The notes: generated from the letters alone by a model not told the origin. Positions 51,678 to 61,126 are shown, numbered from the stretch's first letter. The stretch is DNA of 64,000 nucleotides from Spongiactinospora sp. TRM90649 (GCF_029382225.1 NZ_JARLTC010000046.1:1-64000); one strand, 5' to 3'. Program-made: numbers and translations.

Positions 51678-51862
51678 CAGTCCGGTACGTCGCCGCAGCC
51701 CGCCGCCTGTACCTCGCCGAGCACATCGCCGACGGCGACACCACAGCGTGCGGCCTTGACCTGACCGACCAGGCCGAACTGTGGCAGGACATCCCCGCCG
51801 AGCAGGCCCGCAGGATCTGCCCCGAATGCACCGGAACCGAACGACAGGAGCAGTTGCTGTGA
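51674..51862 (+). CDS. Small zinc-knuckle phage protein
   Basis: A 62-residue GTG-started protein (VRYVAAARRLYLAEH near the start) with TTACGLDL and RICPECTG, three or four potential metal ligands. It is probably a tiny nucleic-acid or protein binder; unknown. Confidence 0.6.
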   Translation: MTVRYVAAARRLYLAEHIADGDTTACGLDLTDQAELWQDIPAEQARRICPECTGTERQEQLL

Positions 51863-52185
51863 GCTACGACATCCACCTGCAAGCCGACACCGGCACCGAG
51901 TGGCCCGACGTCGTGGAGATCGGGAACTACACCAGCAACGTCGCGGGGATGTGGGTGAAGGCGCTGAATGGCGTCCGTCTGGCCGAGTTCCACGGCGCGC
52001 CGTGCTCAGAGGCGGCCGGTCCGCTCGCCGAGGCGGTGAAGCGGATGGAGTCCGACCCGGACGCCTACCGGGAGATGAACCCGCCGAACGGTCATGGCAA
52101 CTACGAGGGTGCCCTCGGCTATCTGCGCCGATTGGCCGAGGCGTGCGCGAAGCACCCCAAGTGCCGCATCGGTATCTCCGCATGA
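51859..52185 (+). CDS. Hypothetical phage protein
   Basis: A 108-residue protein (begins VSYDIHLQADTGTEW) with a compact mixed alpha/beta look and a recognisable NPPNGHGNYEGALGYLRRL segment that recurs in actinophage hypotheticals. GTG 51859 overlaps the previous stop. Function unknown. Confidence 0.68.
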   Translation: MSYDIHLQADTGTEWPDVVEIGNYTSNVAGMWVKALNGVRLAEFHGAPCSEAAGPLAEAVKRMESDPDAYREMNPPNGHGNYEGALGYLRRLAEACAKHPKCRIGISA

Positions 52186-52877
52186 GCCGCCGCGCCGATC
52201 CCCTCCTGTGCGAGGCCACCCACCGGCGTGACCCCGACCGGCCGCGCCAGGCCGCCCCCGGCCTGCGCCTGTGCCCCGGCTGCCACGCCGCCCTCGGCCG
52301 CCACCTCGCCGCCCTGCCGGAGCTGTACGCCGACGTCACCGACTCCCTCCCCACCGGTGGCACCGGCACCGGCCCGGCCGTCTCCGGCAGCCACGGCACG
52401 CCCCTGCCGTACAACCCGCGCGCCGGCGACTGGCTGTCCCAGGTCGAGCACGACGTGGACCACCTCGTCCGCCGCGTCGTCACCGAACGGGGCCTCACCC
52501 CGCCCCGGCCGACCGTCCCCACGATGTGTGGCTGGCTTGCCCCGCACACCGACTGGCTCGCCGCCCACCCCGACGCCGGACCTGTGCGTGACATCCTCGC
52601 CGAGCTCGTCGGCCAGGCGTACGCCATACTCGACCCCGCCCGACGCCCTCTCACCATCGGACCGTGCGTCGAGCAACTCGACGACGGCCCATGTGACGGA
52701 ACACTGCGGGCCACGGTTCGCCGCGACGACGACGTGCGCCAGTCGGAGATCTACTGCGACAGCTGCGATCTCACGCTGGATACGACGCAGTGGCACAAGT
52801 TCGGAAGGCGATACGGCCGGGCGCGAGAGAAGATGGCGGTAAACCCAGTAAGTCTCCCTGCCGTCTCACGAGCGTGA
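52182..52877 (+). CDS. Cys-rich hypothetical phage protein
   Basis: A 231-residue protein with an N-terminal LCEATH...LCPGCHAALGRH Cys/His cluster and a C-terminal ribbon (GPCVEQLDDGPCDG, YCDSCDLTL). This architecture is seen in actinophage proteins of unknown role. The stop overlaps the next GTG. Confidence 0.68.
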   Translation: MSRRADPLLCEATHRRDPDRPRQAAPGLRLCPGCHAALGRHLAALPELYADVTDSLPTGGTGTGPAVSGSHGTPLPYNPRAGDWLSQVEHDVDHLVRRVVTERGLTPPRPTVPTMCGWLAPHTDWLAAHPDAGPVRDILAELVGQAYAILDPARRPLTIGPCVEQLDDGPCDGTLRATVRRDDDVRQSEIYCDSCDLTLDTTQWHKFGRRYGRAREKMAVNPVSLPAVSRA

Positions 52878-53587
52878 CACCGACCCCAACGCCAACTAGC
52901 GTCCCGTCGGGCATCGATGGCGTTAACTGGGACGCCGTCTCCGGCATCGCCGACTCCGTCATGGCCGTCGGTACCGTCCTGACGCTGGTCCTCATCGCAT
53001 GGACTGTCCGTCAACAAGGCAAAGCCCTGTCATTGCAGATCAAACAACTGCAGGAATTACAGGCAAGCAAAAAGGAAGATCGTGCCGCCGCAGAGCGATC
53101 TCGGCAGGAGCACAAGGTGCGGCGGGTACGCAATGTGTGGGTGACTTCACACACGCTCCGACCGCTTTCGCCCGTCGAGCGTGGGAGAGGTGGCACATCG
53201 CCCTCTCGACGACTGATTGAGATGATCGATGAGGTACTCCATGCCCGCGTGAAAGAGGAAGGACAAGGAGACGGCGCAAACGAATGGAAGGCGGCAGCGA
53301 TCCGGGTGCACAACCGAACCGAAATGGATATCCATAACATCAGCTCGCATGGGGACAACCTGAAACGGCCTGTGTGGATCTGGCGGGAGACCGTCGATCA
53401 ACTGCTGGAACTCTCCGAGGTGGACGTACTCGCGCCAGACACGGCAGCGTGGTGGGTGTGGCCCGGCCAGGACGAACGCGTGCTCGCGGCAGGGAAGACA
53501 GAGATCCACTTCTCCGATGAGGACGGCGTACGGTGGGCCAAAGACTTGCATGGTCACTCGATCCGCGTAGATCTACTGACCAGCTGA
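52874..53587 (+). CDS. Membrane protein with coiled coil, possible moron gene
   Basis: A 237-residue protein: a Thr/Pro-rich N-terminus, a membrane helix (about 24-45), a coiled coil (about 50-82) and a soluble C-terminal domain rich in Trp (WIWRETVDQL, AWWVWPGQDE). Its DNA is visibly less GC-rich than its neighbours and uses codons such as TTA, AAA and ATA-like contexts rarely seen nearby. That and its position at the end of the left-arm array suggest a recently acquired cargo gene expressed from the prophage. Function unknown. Confidence 0.7.
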   Translation: MTPTPTPTSVPSGIDGVNWDAVSGIADSVMAVGTVLTLVLIAWTVRQQGKALSLQIKQLQELQASKKEDRAAAERSRQEHKVRRVRNVWVTSHTLRPLSPVERGRGGTSPSRRLIEMIDEVLHARVKEEGQGDGANEWKAAAIRVHNRTEMDIHNISSHGDNLKRPVWIWRETVDQLLELSEVDVLAPDTAAWWVWPGQDERVLAAGKTEIHFSDEDGVRWAKDLHGHSIRVDLLTS

Positions 53588-53615
53588 GGAATCATGCCCG
53601 TCCTACTCTGAAAGA

Positions 53616-53810
53616 GTGAGCAGCACCCAACGCATCAGCACCGCCGACGCGGCGCGGATCTATCGCATCCCGGCCCGAACCATCCGCCGCTGGCACTCCG
53701 AGGGTCGTCTCACCGCCACCCGCGACGGCAAGCGTCTCCTCTGGTCGTGCGCCGAGCTCGACCAGCTCGCCGACCTACGTGGCGCGTCCCGCTTGCCACG
53801 TACGCCCTAG
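53616..53810 (+). CDS. MerR/excisionase-type HTH protein
   Basis: A 64-residue single-domain protein with ISTADAARIYRIPARTIRRW, then GRLTATRDGKRLLWS, the textbook helix-turn-helix plus wing of HTH_17 proteins. It is the last gene before a terminator and the structural module, so it may be a late-gene regulator; excisionase is the alternative. Confidence 0.75.
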   Translation: MSSTQRISTADAARIYRIPARTIRRWHSEGRLTATRDGKRLLWSCAELDQLADLRGASRLPRTP

Positions 53811-53845
53811 TGACCCCATCCTTATGGTCAAATAGATCACGTGTC

Positions 53846-53873
53846 GGCCCGGAGCGATTCGCCCGGGCCTTTC
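53846..53873 (+). terminator. Terminator before the morphogenesis genes
   Basis: GGCCCGG (53846-53852) pairs with CCGGGCC (53863-53869) around a 10-nt loop and is followed by TTT. It separates the left-arm array from the structural genes. Confidence 0.65.
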
Positions 53874-53898
53874 GCATGTCCGGAGAACGGAGCAGCCC

Positions 53899-54231
53899 GT
53901 GCGATACGTCCTCATCGGCGTCGACGGCGAGTACCAGGTGCCCGGCGGCTCCGAGCAATGGCTCATCGACCTCGACACCCAGACACCCACCCGGGTCCCG
54001 CTCGCGCCGCTCCCCGACGCCCTCGGCGTGGTGACCGGCTGGGTCAACCCCGCTGACACCACGCTGAACGGCATCGGCGAGCAGGTGCTCCTCGCGCTCG
54101 GCGCTGCCACCGGCACCTACTCGGGTCCGGTCGTCATCACCGGCTGGGACGGAGACAACGACGAGGTGCGCGGCCTCAACAGCGACCAGGCCCAGGCCAT
54201 CCACGACGCCTACGACAACGCCCAGACCTGA
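53899..54231 (+). CDS. Hypothetical phage protein
   Basis: A 110-residue acidic protein (begins VRYVLIGVDGEYQVPGGSEQ) with a mixed alpha/beta pattern. It is the first gene after the terminator and directly precedes the terminase genes. No recognised domain. Confidence 0.65.
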   Translation: MRYVLIGVDGEYQVPGGSEQWLIDLDTQTPTRVPLAPLPDALGVVTGWVNPADTTLNGIGEQVLLALGAATGTYSGPVVITGWDGDNDEVRGLNSDQAQAIHDAYDNAQT

Positions 54232-54240
54232 CCCCGTGCC

Positions 54241-54894
54241 ATGAGCGACGACCCCCGCGACCCATCGCTATCCGGCGATCAGGCCGACCCATCGCTATCA
54301 GGGCGGCCCCGATGCGCTGGCCGTAGCAAGCGGGGGCCATGTAAGGCGTGGCCGGTCCGGGGCGCGACAGTGTGCGTGGCGCACGGAGGAGCGGCGCCGC
54401 AGGTGCGGGCCGCCGCCGCGCGCAGGCTGGAGCGGGAGACCGCCCAGCGGGCGATGGTGACCTACGGCCTGCCCCGGGCGGTGGACCCGGCCGATGCGCT
54501 GCTCGAAGAAGTGCACCGCACGGCCGGGCACGTGGCGTGGCTCGCCGAGAAGGTCGCCGCCCTCGATGAGGGCGACCTGGTGTGGGGCACCACCGTGGAG
54601 GTGGACAAGGGATCAGGCCAGTTCGGCGGCACCGACACCACCCAGGCGGCCAAGCCGTCGGTCTGGGTGGAGCTGTACCGATCCGAACGCCGACACCTGA
54701 CCGAGGTGTGCAAGACGGCACTCGCGGCCGGGGTCGCCGAGAGGCAGGTGAGGCTGGCCGAGCAGCAGGGCGCGATGCTCGCCGACGTCATCGGCCGCGT
54801 CCTCGACGCGCTCGACCTGACGCCGGGACAGCAGGCCCGGGTGGCCGAGGTGGTCCCGCGCGAACTGCGGGCGGTGTCCGGCAGGGCCGCCTGA
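54241..54894 (+). CDS. Terminase small subunit-like protein
   Basis: A 217-residue protein upstream of the large terminase. It starts with a DPSLSG repeat, then a Cys-rich motif (RCAGRSKRGPCKAWPVRGA, CVAHGG) typical of actinophage proteins at this position, followed by helical segments. It probably recognises the packaging site, assigned by position rather than by a strong domain match. Confidence 0.6.
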   Translation: MSDDPRDPSLSGDQADPSLSGRPRCAGRSKRGPCKAWPVRGATVCVAHGGAAPQVRAAAARRLERETAQRAMVTYGLPRAVDPADALLEEVHRTAGHVAWLAEKVAALDEGDLVWGTTVEVDKGSGQFGGTDTTQAAKPSVWVELYRSERRHLTEVCKTALAAGVAERQVRLAEQQGAMLADVIGRVLDALDLTPGQQARVAEVVPRELRAVSGRAA

Positions 54895-54910
54895 GCCGAG
54901 AGGGGTGGCC

Positions 54911-56401
54911 GTGACCGCCGTCGATGCGTGGGAGTACGCGGCGCGCCGCTTCGAGCCGGTACGGCCCCGCTGGGCGACGCCCGGCGAGCTGGCCGCCGAG
55001 TTGGACCCGCGGACGGTGCAGACACCGGCACTGGAGCTGATCGACGCCGAGTTGGTGCGGCTGCGGAACACGCCCGATGGGCGGCTGGTCATCTCGATCG
55101 CGCCGCAGGAAGGCAAGAGCCAGCGCACCAGCCGCCGGTTCCCCACGTGGGTGCTGACGCAGAACCCCGACGCCCGGCTCGCCGTGGTGTCCTACGAACT
55201 CGGTGTCGCCCGCCGCTGGGGTCGGGCCATCCGCGACGACATCGCCGTCTACGGCGGCACGCTGGGCCTGCGGGTCCGCGATGACCTGTCCGCGCAGCAC
55301 GAGTGGCAGCTCGCCGGCCATGACGGCGGCGTGTACTCGGCGGGCATCGGCGGAGCCTTGACCGGGCGACCGGTCGACGGCCTGGTGATCGACGATCCGA
55401 TCAAGGACCGGAAGGAAGCCGACAGCGCCGCTTACCGGGACCGGGCGTGGGACTGGTGGCTGGAAGTCGGCTCCACCCGCCTCTCGCCCGGGGCGTGGGC
55501 GGTCGTCATCGCCACCCGCTGGCACGAGGACGACCTGATCGGGCGGCTGCTCGCCGCGCCGGACGGGCACCGGTGGCGTGTCATCAACATCCCGGCGCAG
55601 GCCGACCACGACCCCGCGAAGGGTGAGACGGACCCGCTCGGCCGCGAACCAGGTGAGTTCCTGGCGTCGGCCAGGGGCCGCACCGTAGCCCAGTGGGAGG
55701 CCATCAAGCTCCGCTCCGGGTCGCGGACATGGAACGCCCTCTACCAGGGCAGACCGGCGCCGTCCGAGGGTGGGATCTTCCAACGCGGCTGGTGGCGGGA
55801 GTACGGCTCGCCGCGCTGGATCGAACGCGACGACGGGACGCGGTTCGCGCCGGGCGCCGACGAGGTCGTCTGCTCGTGGGACATGGCGTTCAAGAACCTC
55901 GACGACAGCGACTACGTGTGCGGCCAGGTGTGGGCCCGGTACGGCCTGCAGGTGGTCCTCCTCGATGAGGTGCACGACCGGCTGTCGTTCGTGGAGACCC
56001 GGCAGGCCGTGCGGCAGCTCGCGTCGCGGTGGCCGCAGGCAACGCTCAAGCTGATCGAGGACAAGGCCAACGGCACCGCCGTCATCAACAGCCTGTCCCG
56101 CACCGTGGCCGGTCTGATCCCCGTCGAACCCGACGGGTCGAAAGAGGCCCGCGCCGCCGCGGTCAGCCCGTTCGTGGAGGCCGGGCAGGTGTTCCTCCCG
56201 GCGCCGGAAGTCGCGCCATGGATCGGCGCCTGGATCGACGAGCACGCCGCGTTCCCCAACGGCTCGCACGACGACCGGGTCGACGCCATGTCCCAGGCGC
56301 TCAACCGGCTGCTGCTGAACCCGATCCTGACCGGCGAACTCATCGTCGAGTCACAGGATCTGGACGACGACCTCGACGGCTACGAGATCAGCCCGTACTA
56401 G
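54911..56401 (+). CDS. terL: Terminase large subunit
   Basis: Packaging ATPase-nuclease of about 496 residues. The Walker A-like motif is SIAPQEGKSQ (about 63-72), Walker B is LVIDDPIKD, and WAVVIATRWHEDDLIG is a coupling region. The RNase H-like nuclease has acidic clusters SWDMAFK, LIEDKANG and HDDRVDA. It drives headful or site-specific DNA packaging at the portal. GTG 54911 is better spaced from GAGAGGGG than GTG 54905. Confidence 0.95.
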   Translation: MTAVDAWEYAARRFEPVRPRWATPGELAAELDPRTVQTPALELIDAELVRLRNTPDGRLVISIAPQEGKSQRTSRRFPTWVLTQNPDARLAVVSYELGVARRWGRAIRDDIAVYGGTLGLRVRDDLSAQHEWQLAGHDGGVYSAGIGGALTGRPVDGLVIDDPIKDRKEADSAAYRDRAWDWWLEVGSTRLSPGAWAVVIATRWHEDDLIGRLLAAPDGHRWRVINIPAQADHDPAKGETDPLGREPGEFLASARGRTVAQWEAIKLRSGSRTWNALYQGRPAPSEGGIFQRGWWREYGSPRWIERDDGTRFAPGADEVVCSWDMAFKNLDDSDYVCGQVWARYGLQVVLLDEVHDRLSFVETRQAVRQLASRWPQATLKLIEDKANGTAVINSLSRTVAGLIPVEPDGSKEARAAAVSPFVEAGQVFLPAPEVAPWIGAWIDEHAAFPNGSHDDRVDAMSQALNRLLLNPILTGELIVESQDLDDDLDGYEISPY

Positions 56402-56415
56402 GCAGGAGGTGCCCC

Positions 56416-58092
56416 ATGGCGTTCGCTCAGCTGCTGCGTGAGGCCGCCTCCCCGCTGCGTGAACGGGTCTACCGCTGGACTGGACGGACGGAGCTGGCCG
56501 AGCAGGTACGGCGCGAGCGTGACACCCGCCAGCTGCTCGCCGAGAGCATTGCCGAACTCGAAGCGCGGATGGCGGAGCCCGGGTGGCAGCGGCTCACCGC
56601 GCTGGCCGAGCAGGAGTTCACCCGCGAAGGGTTGCGGGTGATCACCGCCGTCTGCCGGGTCATGGCCATCAAGAACCCGCTGATCAAACGCGGGTTGGGG
56701 CTGCGGCAGGCGTACGTGTGGGGCGCGGGTGTGGAGATCTCCGCCCGCGCCCCGGACGTGAATCGGGTCATCCAGCAGTTCAACGACGCCAACGAGAACA
56801 CCCTGACGGGTGGCCCGGCGTCGGAGGAGCTCGAAAGGGCGCTCGGTACCGACGGCAACGTGTTCATCGCGTGTTTCACCTCGCCGCGCACCGGCCGGGT
56901 GAAGGCCAGGACGCTGCCATGGGACGAGATCACCTCGGTGATCCGCAACCCGGAGGACAATTCCGAGCCGTGGTACTACCGGCGGGACTGGTGGGAGGAG
57001 CGGATCGATCCCGCCTCGGGCGGGGTGATCGAGACCCGGCGCACGGCCTACTACCCGGCGCTCGGCTACCGCCCCACCCGGCGCCCGAAGGCGCTGGTCT
57101 ACCCGCGGTTCGGGGACACGCAGCCCGCTGAGGTGATGTGGGACGCCCCCGTCTACCACGTCCGCGTCGGCGGGCACCTGCACTGGAAGTGGGGCGTGCC
57201 GGACGCGTACGCGGCGATCGACTGGGCGCAGGCGTACCGGGTGTTCCTGGAGGATTGGGCACGTCTCGTCAAGGCCCTGTCGCGGTTCGCGTGGCGTCTC
57301 ACCTCGCCCGGGTCCAAGCAGACCGCCGCGAAGGCCCGCCTGGCCGCCGCCCCCTCGACCGATCCCGTGACCGGTGAGGCGCGGCACTCCGGCGCGACCG
57401 CGATGCTCACCCCGAACATGCAGCTGGAAGCCATCCCCAAGTCCGGCGCCACCATCGACTCCGAGTCAGGCCGGCCGCTGGCCGCGATGGTCGCCGCCGC
57501 CTTGGACCTCCCGGTGACGATGCTGCTCGGCGACCCCGGCGTGACCGGCGCCCGAGCAACGGCGGAGACGCTGGACACGCCGACCGAGCGGGCGATGGAA
57601 CTGCGCCGAGGCGTGTGGACCCAGGCCCGGCGGGCGATCTACGCGTACGTCATCGCGGAGGCCGTGCGCGCGGTCGACGGGCCGCTGGACGGCACCATCA
57701 CGACCGACCCAGACGGGCGCGAGGTCGTGACGCTGGCCGGTGGCGCCGACGACACGATCGATATCTCCTGGCCGGACCTCGATGACATCGACGTCGAGAC
57801 CACCGTCAAGGCCATCGTCGCAGCGGATCAGACGACGTACCTGCCGCCGCTGGTCGTCGCCCGCCTGCTGCTGGAGGCGCTGGGCGTGACCGATGTGGAT
57901 CAGATCCTGGACACCCTCACCGACGAGGCGGGCGAGTTCGTGCCCCCTCGCGACACGGTGGGACAGACGTTGGCGGACAGGTTCCGCCGTGGCGAGGACC
58001 CGGCGGCGGTGCTCGACCAGCGCGGCGGCCCGCCTACCCAGGACGAGGAAGACGATGAGGAGGAGGTCCCGGCCGGTGCCGGTGACCGCTGA
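56416..58092 (+). CDS. Phage portal protein
   Basis: A 558-residue portal protein following the terminase. Family features include the N-terminal helical arm, the region NPLIKRGLGLRQAYVWGAG, and MLLGDPGVTGARATAETLD in the C-terminal half, common to actinophage portals. The C-terminus is acidic (DEEDDEEEVP). GGCAGGAGGT immediately upstream gives an excellent ribosome site for ATG 56416. The dodecameric portal forms the DNA entry vertex. Confidence 0.9.
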   Translation: MAFAQLLREAASPLRERVYRWTGRTELAEQVRRERDTRQLLAESIAELEARMAEPGWQRLTALAEQEFTREGLRVITAVCRVMAIKNPLIKRGLGLRQAYVWGAGVEISARAPDVNRVIQQFNDANENTLTGGPASEELERALGTDGNVFIACFTSPRTGRVKARTLPWDEITSVIRNPEDNSEPWYYRRDWWEERIDPASGGVIETRRTAYYPALGYRPTRRPKALVYPRFGDTQPAEVMWDAPVYHVRVGGHLHWKWGVPDAYAAIDWAQAYRVFLEDWARLVKALSRFAWRLTSPGSKQTAAKARLAAAPSTDPVTGEARHSGATAMLTPNMQLEAIPKSGATIDSESGRPLAAMVAAALDLPVTMLLGDPGVTGARATAETLDTPTERAMELRRGVWTQARRAIYAYVIAEAVRAVDGPLDGTITTDPDGREVVTLAGGADDTIDISWPDLDDIDVETTVKAIVAADQTTYLPPLVVARLLLEALGVTDVDQILDTLTDEAGEFVPPRDTVGQTLADRFRRGEDPAAVLDQRGGPPTQDEEDDEEEVPAGAGDR

Positions 58093-59128
58093 CACCCTCG
58101 CCCTCGTGGCCGCGGCGAGGGCCGCCGTGGACGACATCCTCGACGCCACCACCCGGACGCTGACCGGGGCGTGGGTGACCGCTTGGGACGGTCTGGCCCT
58201 GGACCTGCTGCTCGCCCTGGATGAACTGCTCGCGACGCTGGCCGGCGGAGGGTGGCCGTCGCGGGCCCGCATCGCCAGAGCGGCGCGGCTCCAGGAGGCC
58301 CTGGAAGCCGCCGCGCGGGCGCTGGAGGAGCTGACGGCGCGGGTGCGCTCGGAGACGGCCACAGGGGCGCGTGGGGCCGTGCAGACGGGCCTGTCGGCGC
58401 AGCCGGGCATCATCGCCTCCCAGATGCCCCCTGGGCTGAACCGTGCCGCGTTGCTGTCGCAGCTGACCCGCTGGTCGGAGCGGGACCTGGCGGCGATCGT
58501 GGCCCGCACCACCGAGCGCATCACCTCGCTCACCCGGCCGTTGTCGGCGGACGCCGAGGCGGCGATGCGCCGCGAACTCGTGCGAGGCGTGGCCGTCGGG
58601 GCCAACCCGGTCGATGCGGCCCGCGCGATGCTGGCCCGCCTGGAGGGGGCGTTCAACGGCGGACTCACCCGCGCGGTGACGATCGCGCGGACGGAGATGC
58701 TCGACGCGCACCGCCAAGCCGCCCAGGCCGGACAGGACGCCAACGCGAGCGTGTTGTCCGGGTGGATCTGGTCGGCCGCGATGGCCCGCACCACCTGCCC
58801 CGCCTGCTGGGCCATGCACGGCACCGTCCACCGCCTGGAGGAGCCAGGCCCGCAAGGCCACCCGCAGTGTAGGTGCGCGCGCACGCCGGCCGTGCGGCCG
58901 TGGCGGGAGCTCGGCATCGACATGGACGACCCGCCGAGCGTCATCCCCGACGCCCAGGCCACGTTCCGCTCGATGAGCCGGGACGACCAGCTCGCCGTGA
59001 TGGGCCCCGGACGGCTCGCCACGCTCGACCGGGGCGACATCGCCTGGGCCGACCTCGCGCAACGCCGCGACAACCCCGACTGGCGGCCGTCGTATGTGCC
59101 GACACCGGTCGGCCAGCTCACCCGATGA
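58055..59128 (+). CDS. MuF-like minor capsid protein
   Basis: A ~357-residue protein with a C-terminal MuF/SPP1-gp7-like domain: ARTEMLDAHRQAAQAG, then TTCPACWAMHG and HPQCRCARTP, the conserved Cys/His cluster. MuF proteins sit at the portal inside the head and may be ejected. Starts at ATG 58055 (GAGGAA upstream), GTG 58076 or GTG 58082 are all possible; the first overlaps the portal 3' end by 38 nt. Confidence 0.85.
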   Translation: MRRRSRPVPVTADTLALVAAARAAVDDILDATTRTLTGAWVTAWDGLALDLLLALDELLATLAGGGWPSRARIARAARLQEALEAAARALEELTARVRSETATGARGAVQTGLSAQPGIIASQMPPGLNRAALLSQLTRWSERDLAAIVARTTERITSLTRPLSADAEAAMRRELVRGVAVGANPVDAARAMLARLEGAFNGGLTRAVTIARTEMLDAHRQAAQAGQDANASVLSGWIWSAAMARTTCPACWAMHGTVHRLEEPGPQGHPQCRCARTPAVRPWRELGIDMDDPPSVIPDAQATFRSMSRDDQLAVMGPGRLATLDRGDIAWADLAQRRDNPDWRPSYVPTPVGQLTR

Positions 59129-59142
59129 CAGGAAGGGGCACC

Positions 59143-59433
59143 ATGCCGCCCGCGAAGAAGACCGACCCGCCCAAGGTCCGCGACAGCGGCACCTACAGCG
59201 AGCAGGCCACCGCGCTGGCCATCGACGTCCGCGCGCTGGCCGAAGACGTCGGCGAGCGCCTCGACGGACTGCTGGGTCACGTCAACCGCGTCCAGCAGAC
59301 CGCCCCCGAGGTCACGGAAGCCGCCGCAGCCGACGGCGTCCGACGGATCCCCATGGCCGTCGGCGACGTCCTCCGCACGCTGGAAGGGCTCCGTGCCGCC
59401 GCCGGTGACCTGGCGCAGCGCGCCGCCGGATGA
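59143..59433 (+). CDS. Small virion-assembly protein
   Basis: A 96-residue helical protein (begins MPPAKKTDPPKVRDSGTYS, then heptad-like helices). GGAAGGGG precedes the ATG. Found between MuF and the protease/scaffold; probably a minor head component, role unknown. Confidence 0.65.
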   Translation: MPPAKKTDPPKVRDSGTYSEQATALAIDVRALAEDVGERLDGLLGHVNRVQQTAPEVTEAAAADGVRRIPMAVGDVLRTLEGLRAAAGDLAQRAAG

Positions 59434-60770
59434 CCGTGAACGCGCCTGCGGCCACGCGTCTGGCCGAGTCGATCCCGCTGGCTGAGGCCGTGCGCGGCGC
59501 GCCGTCGGGGCGGCGGATGCGGATCCGGCTGATCGACGCCGGGTGGGGCAGCTCCGGCTACTACAGCCGTGAGGTGCTGGAGCGCGCCGCGAAGGCGGGC
59601 GTGTTCGGTGCCGGGATGCACATGTACCTCGACCACCCGACCGTCACCGAGCAGGCCGAGCGGCCCGAGCGGTCGGTGCGGGACCTGGCCGCGGTGCTCA
59701 CCGGGCCGGCCGTCTACGACCAGGGCGGCCTGTACGCCGAAGCGCAGGTGTTCGCCCCCTTCCAGCAGGTCCTCGCTGAGCAGGCCGAGCACATCGGCGT
59801 GTCGATCCGCGCGGTCGGCACCGCCGAACCGGGGGAGGCCGAGGGCCGCCGCGGCATGCTGATCACCGAGCTGACCGAAGGCGTCAGTGTGGACTTCGTC
59901 ACCGCCGCCGGGCGCGGCGGGCAGATCGTCGAGGTCCTGGAGTCCGCGCGGGCGCTGACCGAGGCGCGGAACATCGGCGGCTGGCTGGAGTCCCGCCTGC
60001 ACGCCGTCTTCACCCAGATCAGCGACGACATGTACGGCGAGGGCCGCCTCACCCGGGAGGAGCGGATCGGCCTGTCGTCGGCGATCGGCGACGCCCTGGG
60101 CGCGTTCGTGGCCCGGGTCGAGGCCGACGGGCCGCCCGAGCCCACCTCCGCGGACATGGCGGAGACCACCCTGCCGGCGCCGCCGGCCAAACCCCTGGAG
60201 GTGACCCGCGTGAGCGGACCCCAGACGGGCGCGCCGACCGGCGGCCCGACGACAGAGATCAGCGAGGCCGACCGGCTGCGCACCGAACTCGCCGAGACCC
60301 GGCAGAAGCTGGCCGAGGCGGAACTGCGGATCGCCCAGCTCGGCGACCAGGGCCGCGATCTGGAGGACACCAAGCGGTCGCTCGAGGAGGCGCGCAGGGA
60401 GAACCTGAAGCTCCGCGCCAACGACGCCGCCCGCGCCAAGGCGACCGCGACGCTCGCCTCCAGCACGCTGCCGCAGACGGCGCACGCCCGTGTCGTCGAG
60501 GCGGTCACCGGCGACAACGTCCCGCTCGGCGAGGACGGCGCCTTGGACGAGGCCAAGCTGACCGAGTCCATCAAGGGAGCGATCGAGGCGGAGCGCCGCT
60601 ATCTCGCCCGGTTCGCCGAGGAGGCAGGAATCGGCAGCGTCCGCGGGCTCGGCTCCTCCGGCGACCCGAACGAGATGACCGAGTCCGACCTGCAGAGCGG
60701 CCTGAAGGACGTGTTCGGCCGTCTCGGCATGGACGCCACCACCGCCGACCTGGCCGCGAAGGGACGCTGA
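59430..60770 (+). CDS. Capsid maturation protease fused to scaffold
   Basis: A 446-residue protein. The N-terminal ~200 residues resemble prohead proteases of actinophages (RIRLIDAGWGSSGYYS, HMYLDHPTV, HIGVSIRAVG, ITELTEGVSVDFV). A long coiled coil (about 275-340) and helical C-terminus form the scaffolding part. Such fusions guide assembly of the HK97-type shell and then process it. Located just before the decoration and capsid genes, as expected. Its ATG overlaps the preceding stop. Confidence 0.85.
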   Translation: MTVNAPAATRLAESIPLAEAVRGAPSGRRMRIRLIDAGWGSSGYYSREVLERAAKAGVFGAGMHMYLDHPTVTEQAERPERSVRDLAAVLTGPAVYDQGGLYAEAQVFAPFQQVLAEQAEHIGVSIRAVGTAEPGEAEGRRGMLITELTEGVSVDFVTAAGRGGQIVEVLESARALTEARNIGGWLESRLHAVFTQISDDMYGEGRLTREERIGLSSAIGDALGAFVARVEADGPPEPTSADMAETTLPAPPAKPLEVTRVSGPQTGAPTGGPTTEISEADRLRTELAETRQKLAEAELRIAQLGDQGRDLEDTKRSLEEARRENLKLRANDAARAKATATLASSTLPQTAHARVVEAVTGDNVPLGEDGALDEAKLTESIKGAIEAERRYLARFAEEAGIGSVRGLGSSGDPNEMTESDLQSGLKDVFGRLGMDATTADLAAKGR

Positions 60771-60772
60771 CC

Positions 60773-61126
60773 ATGGCGAAGAACGAGGTGTTCCGCAACG
60801 CAGACCGGCTGCAGGTCGCCTGCACCCAGCCCGCCACCCCCGTGTCCGGCGACCCGGTGCTGTACGGGCAGCGGCCCGGCGTATGCGAGGTCAGCGAGAG
60901 CGCCGACGGCCTCGCGTCGGTGAAGTTCTCCGGGGAGTTCACGTTCTCCGTCGCCGGCGTCGACGGCGGCGGCAACTCCGCGGTGGCCGAGGGCGACATC
61001 CTCTACTACACCGCCGCCGACACGCCGAAGCTCAACAAGAAGGCGACCGGCGTGCGGTTCGGCTACGCCGCCGGGACGGTCGGCTCGGGCGCGACCGCCA
61101 CCATTCCCGTGATCATCGGCTACTGA
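60773..61126 (+). CDS. DUF2190 family protein, putative capsid decoration protein
   Basis: A 117-residue beta-rich protein with the DUF2190 pattern (GDPVLYGQRPGVCEV, EGDILYYTAAD, FGYAAGTVGSGATATIPV). Members sit beside major capsid genes and some are cement or decoration proteins. It starts 2 nt after the scaffold stop. Confidence 0.85.
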   Translation: MAKNEVFRNADRLQVACTQPATPVSGDPVLYGQRPGVCEVSESADGLASVKFSGEFTFSVAGVDGGGNSAVAEGDILYYTAADTPKLNKKATGVRFGYAAGTVGSGATATIPVIIGY

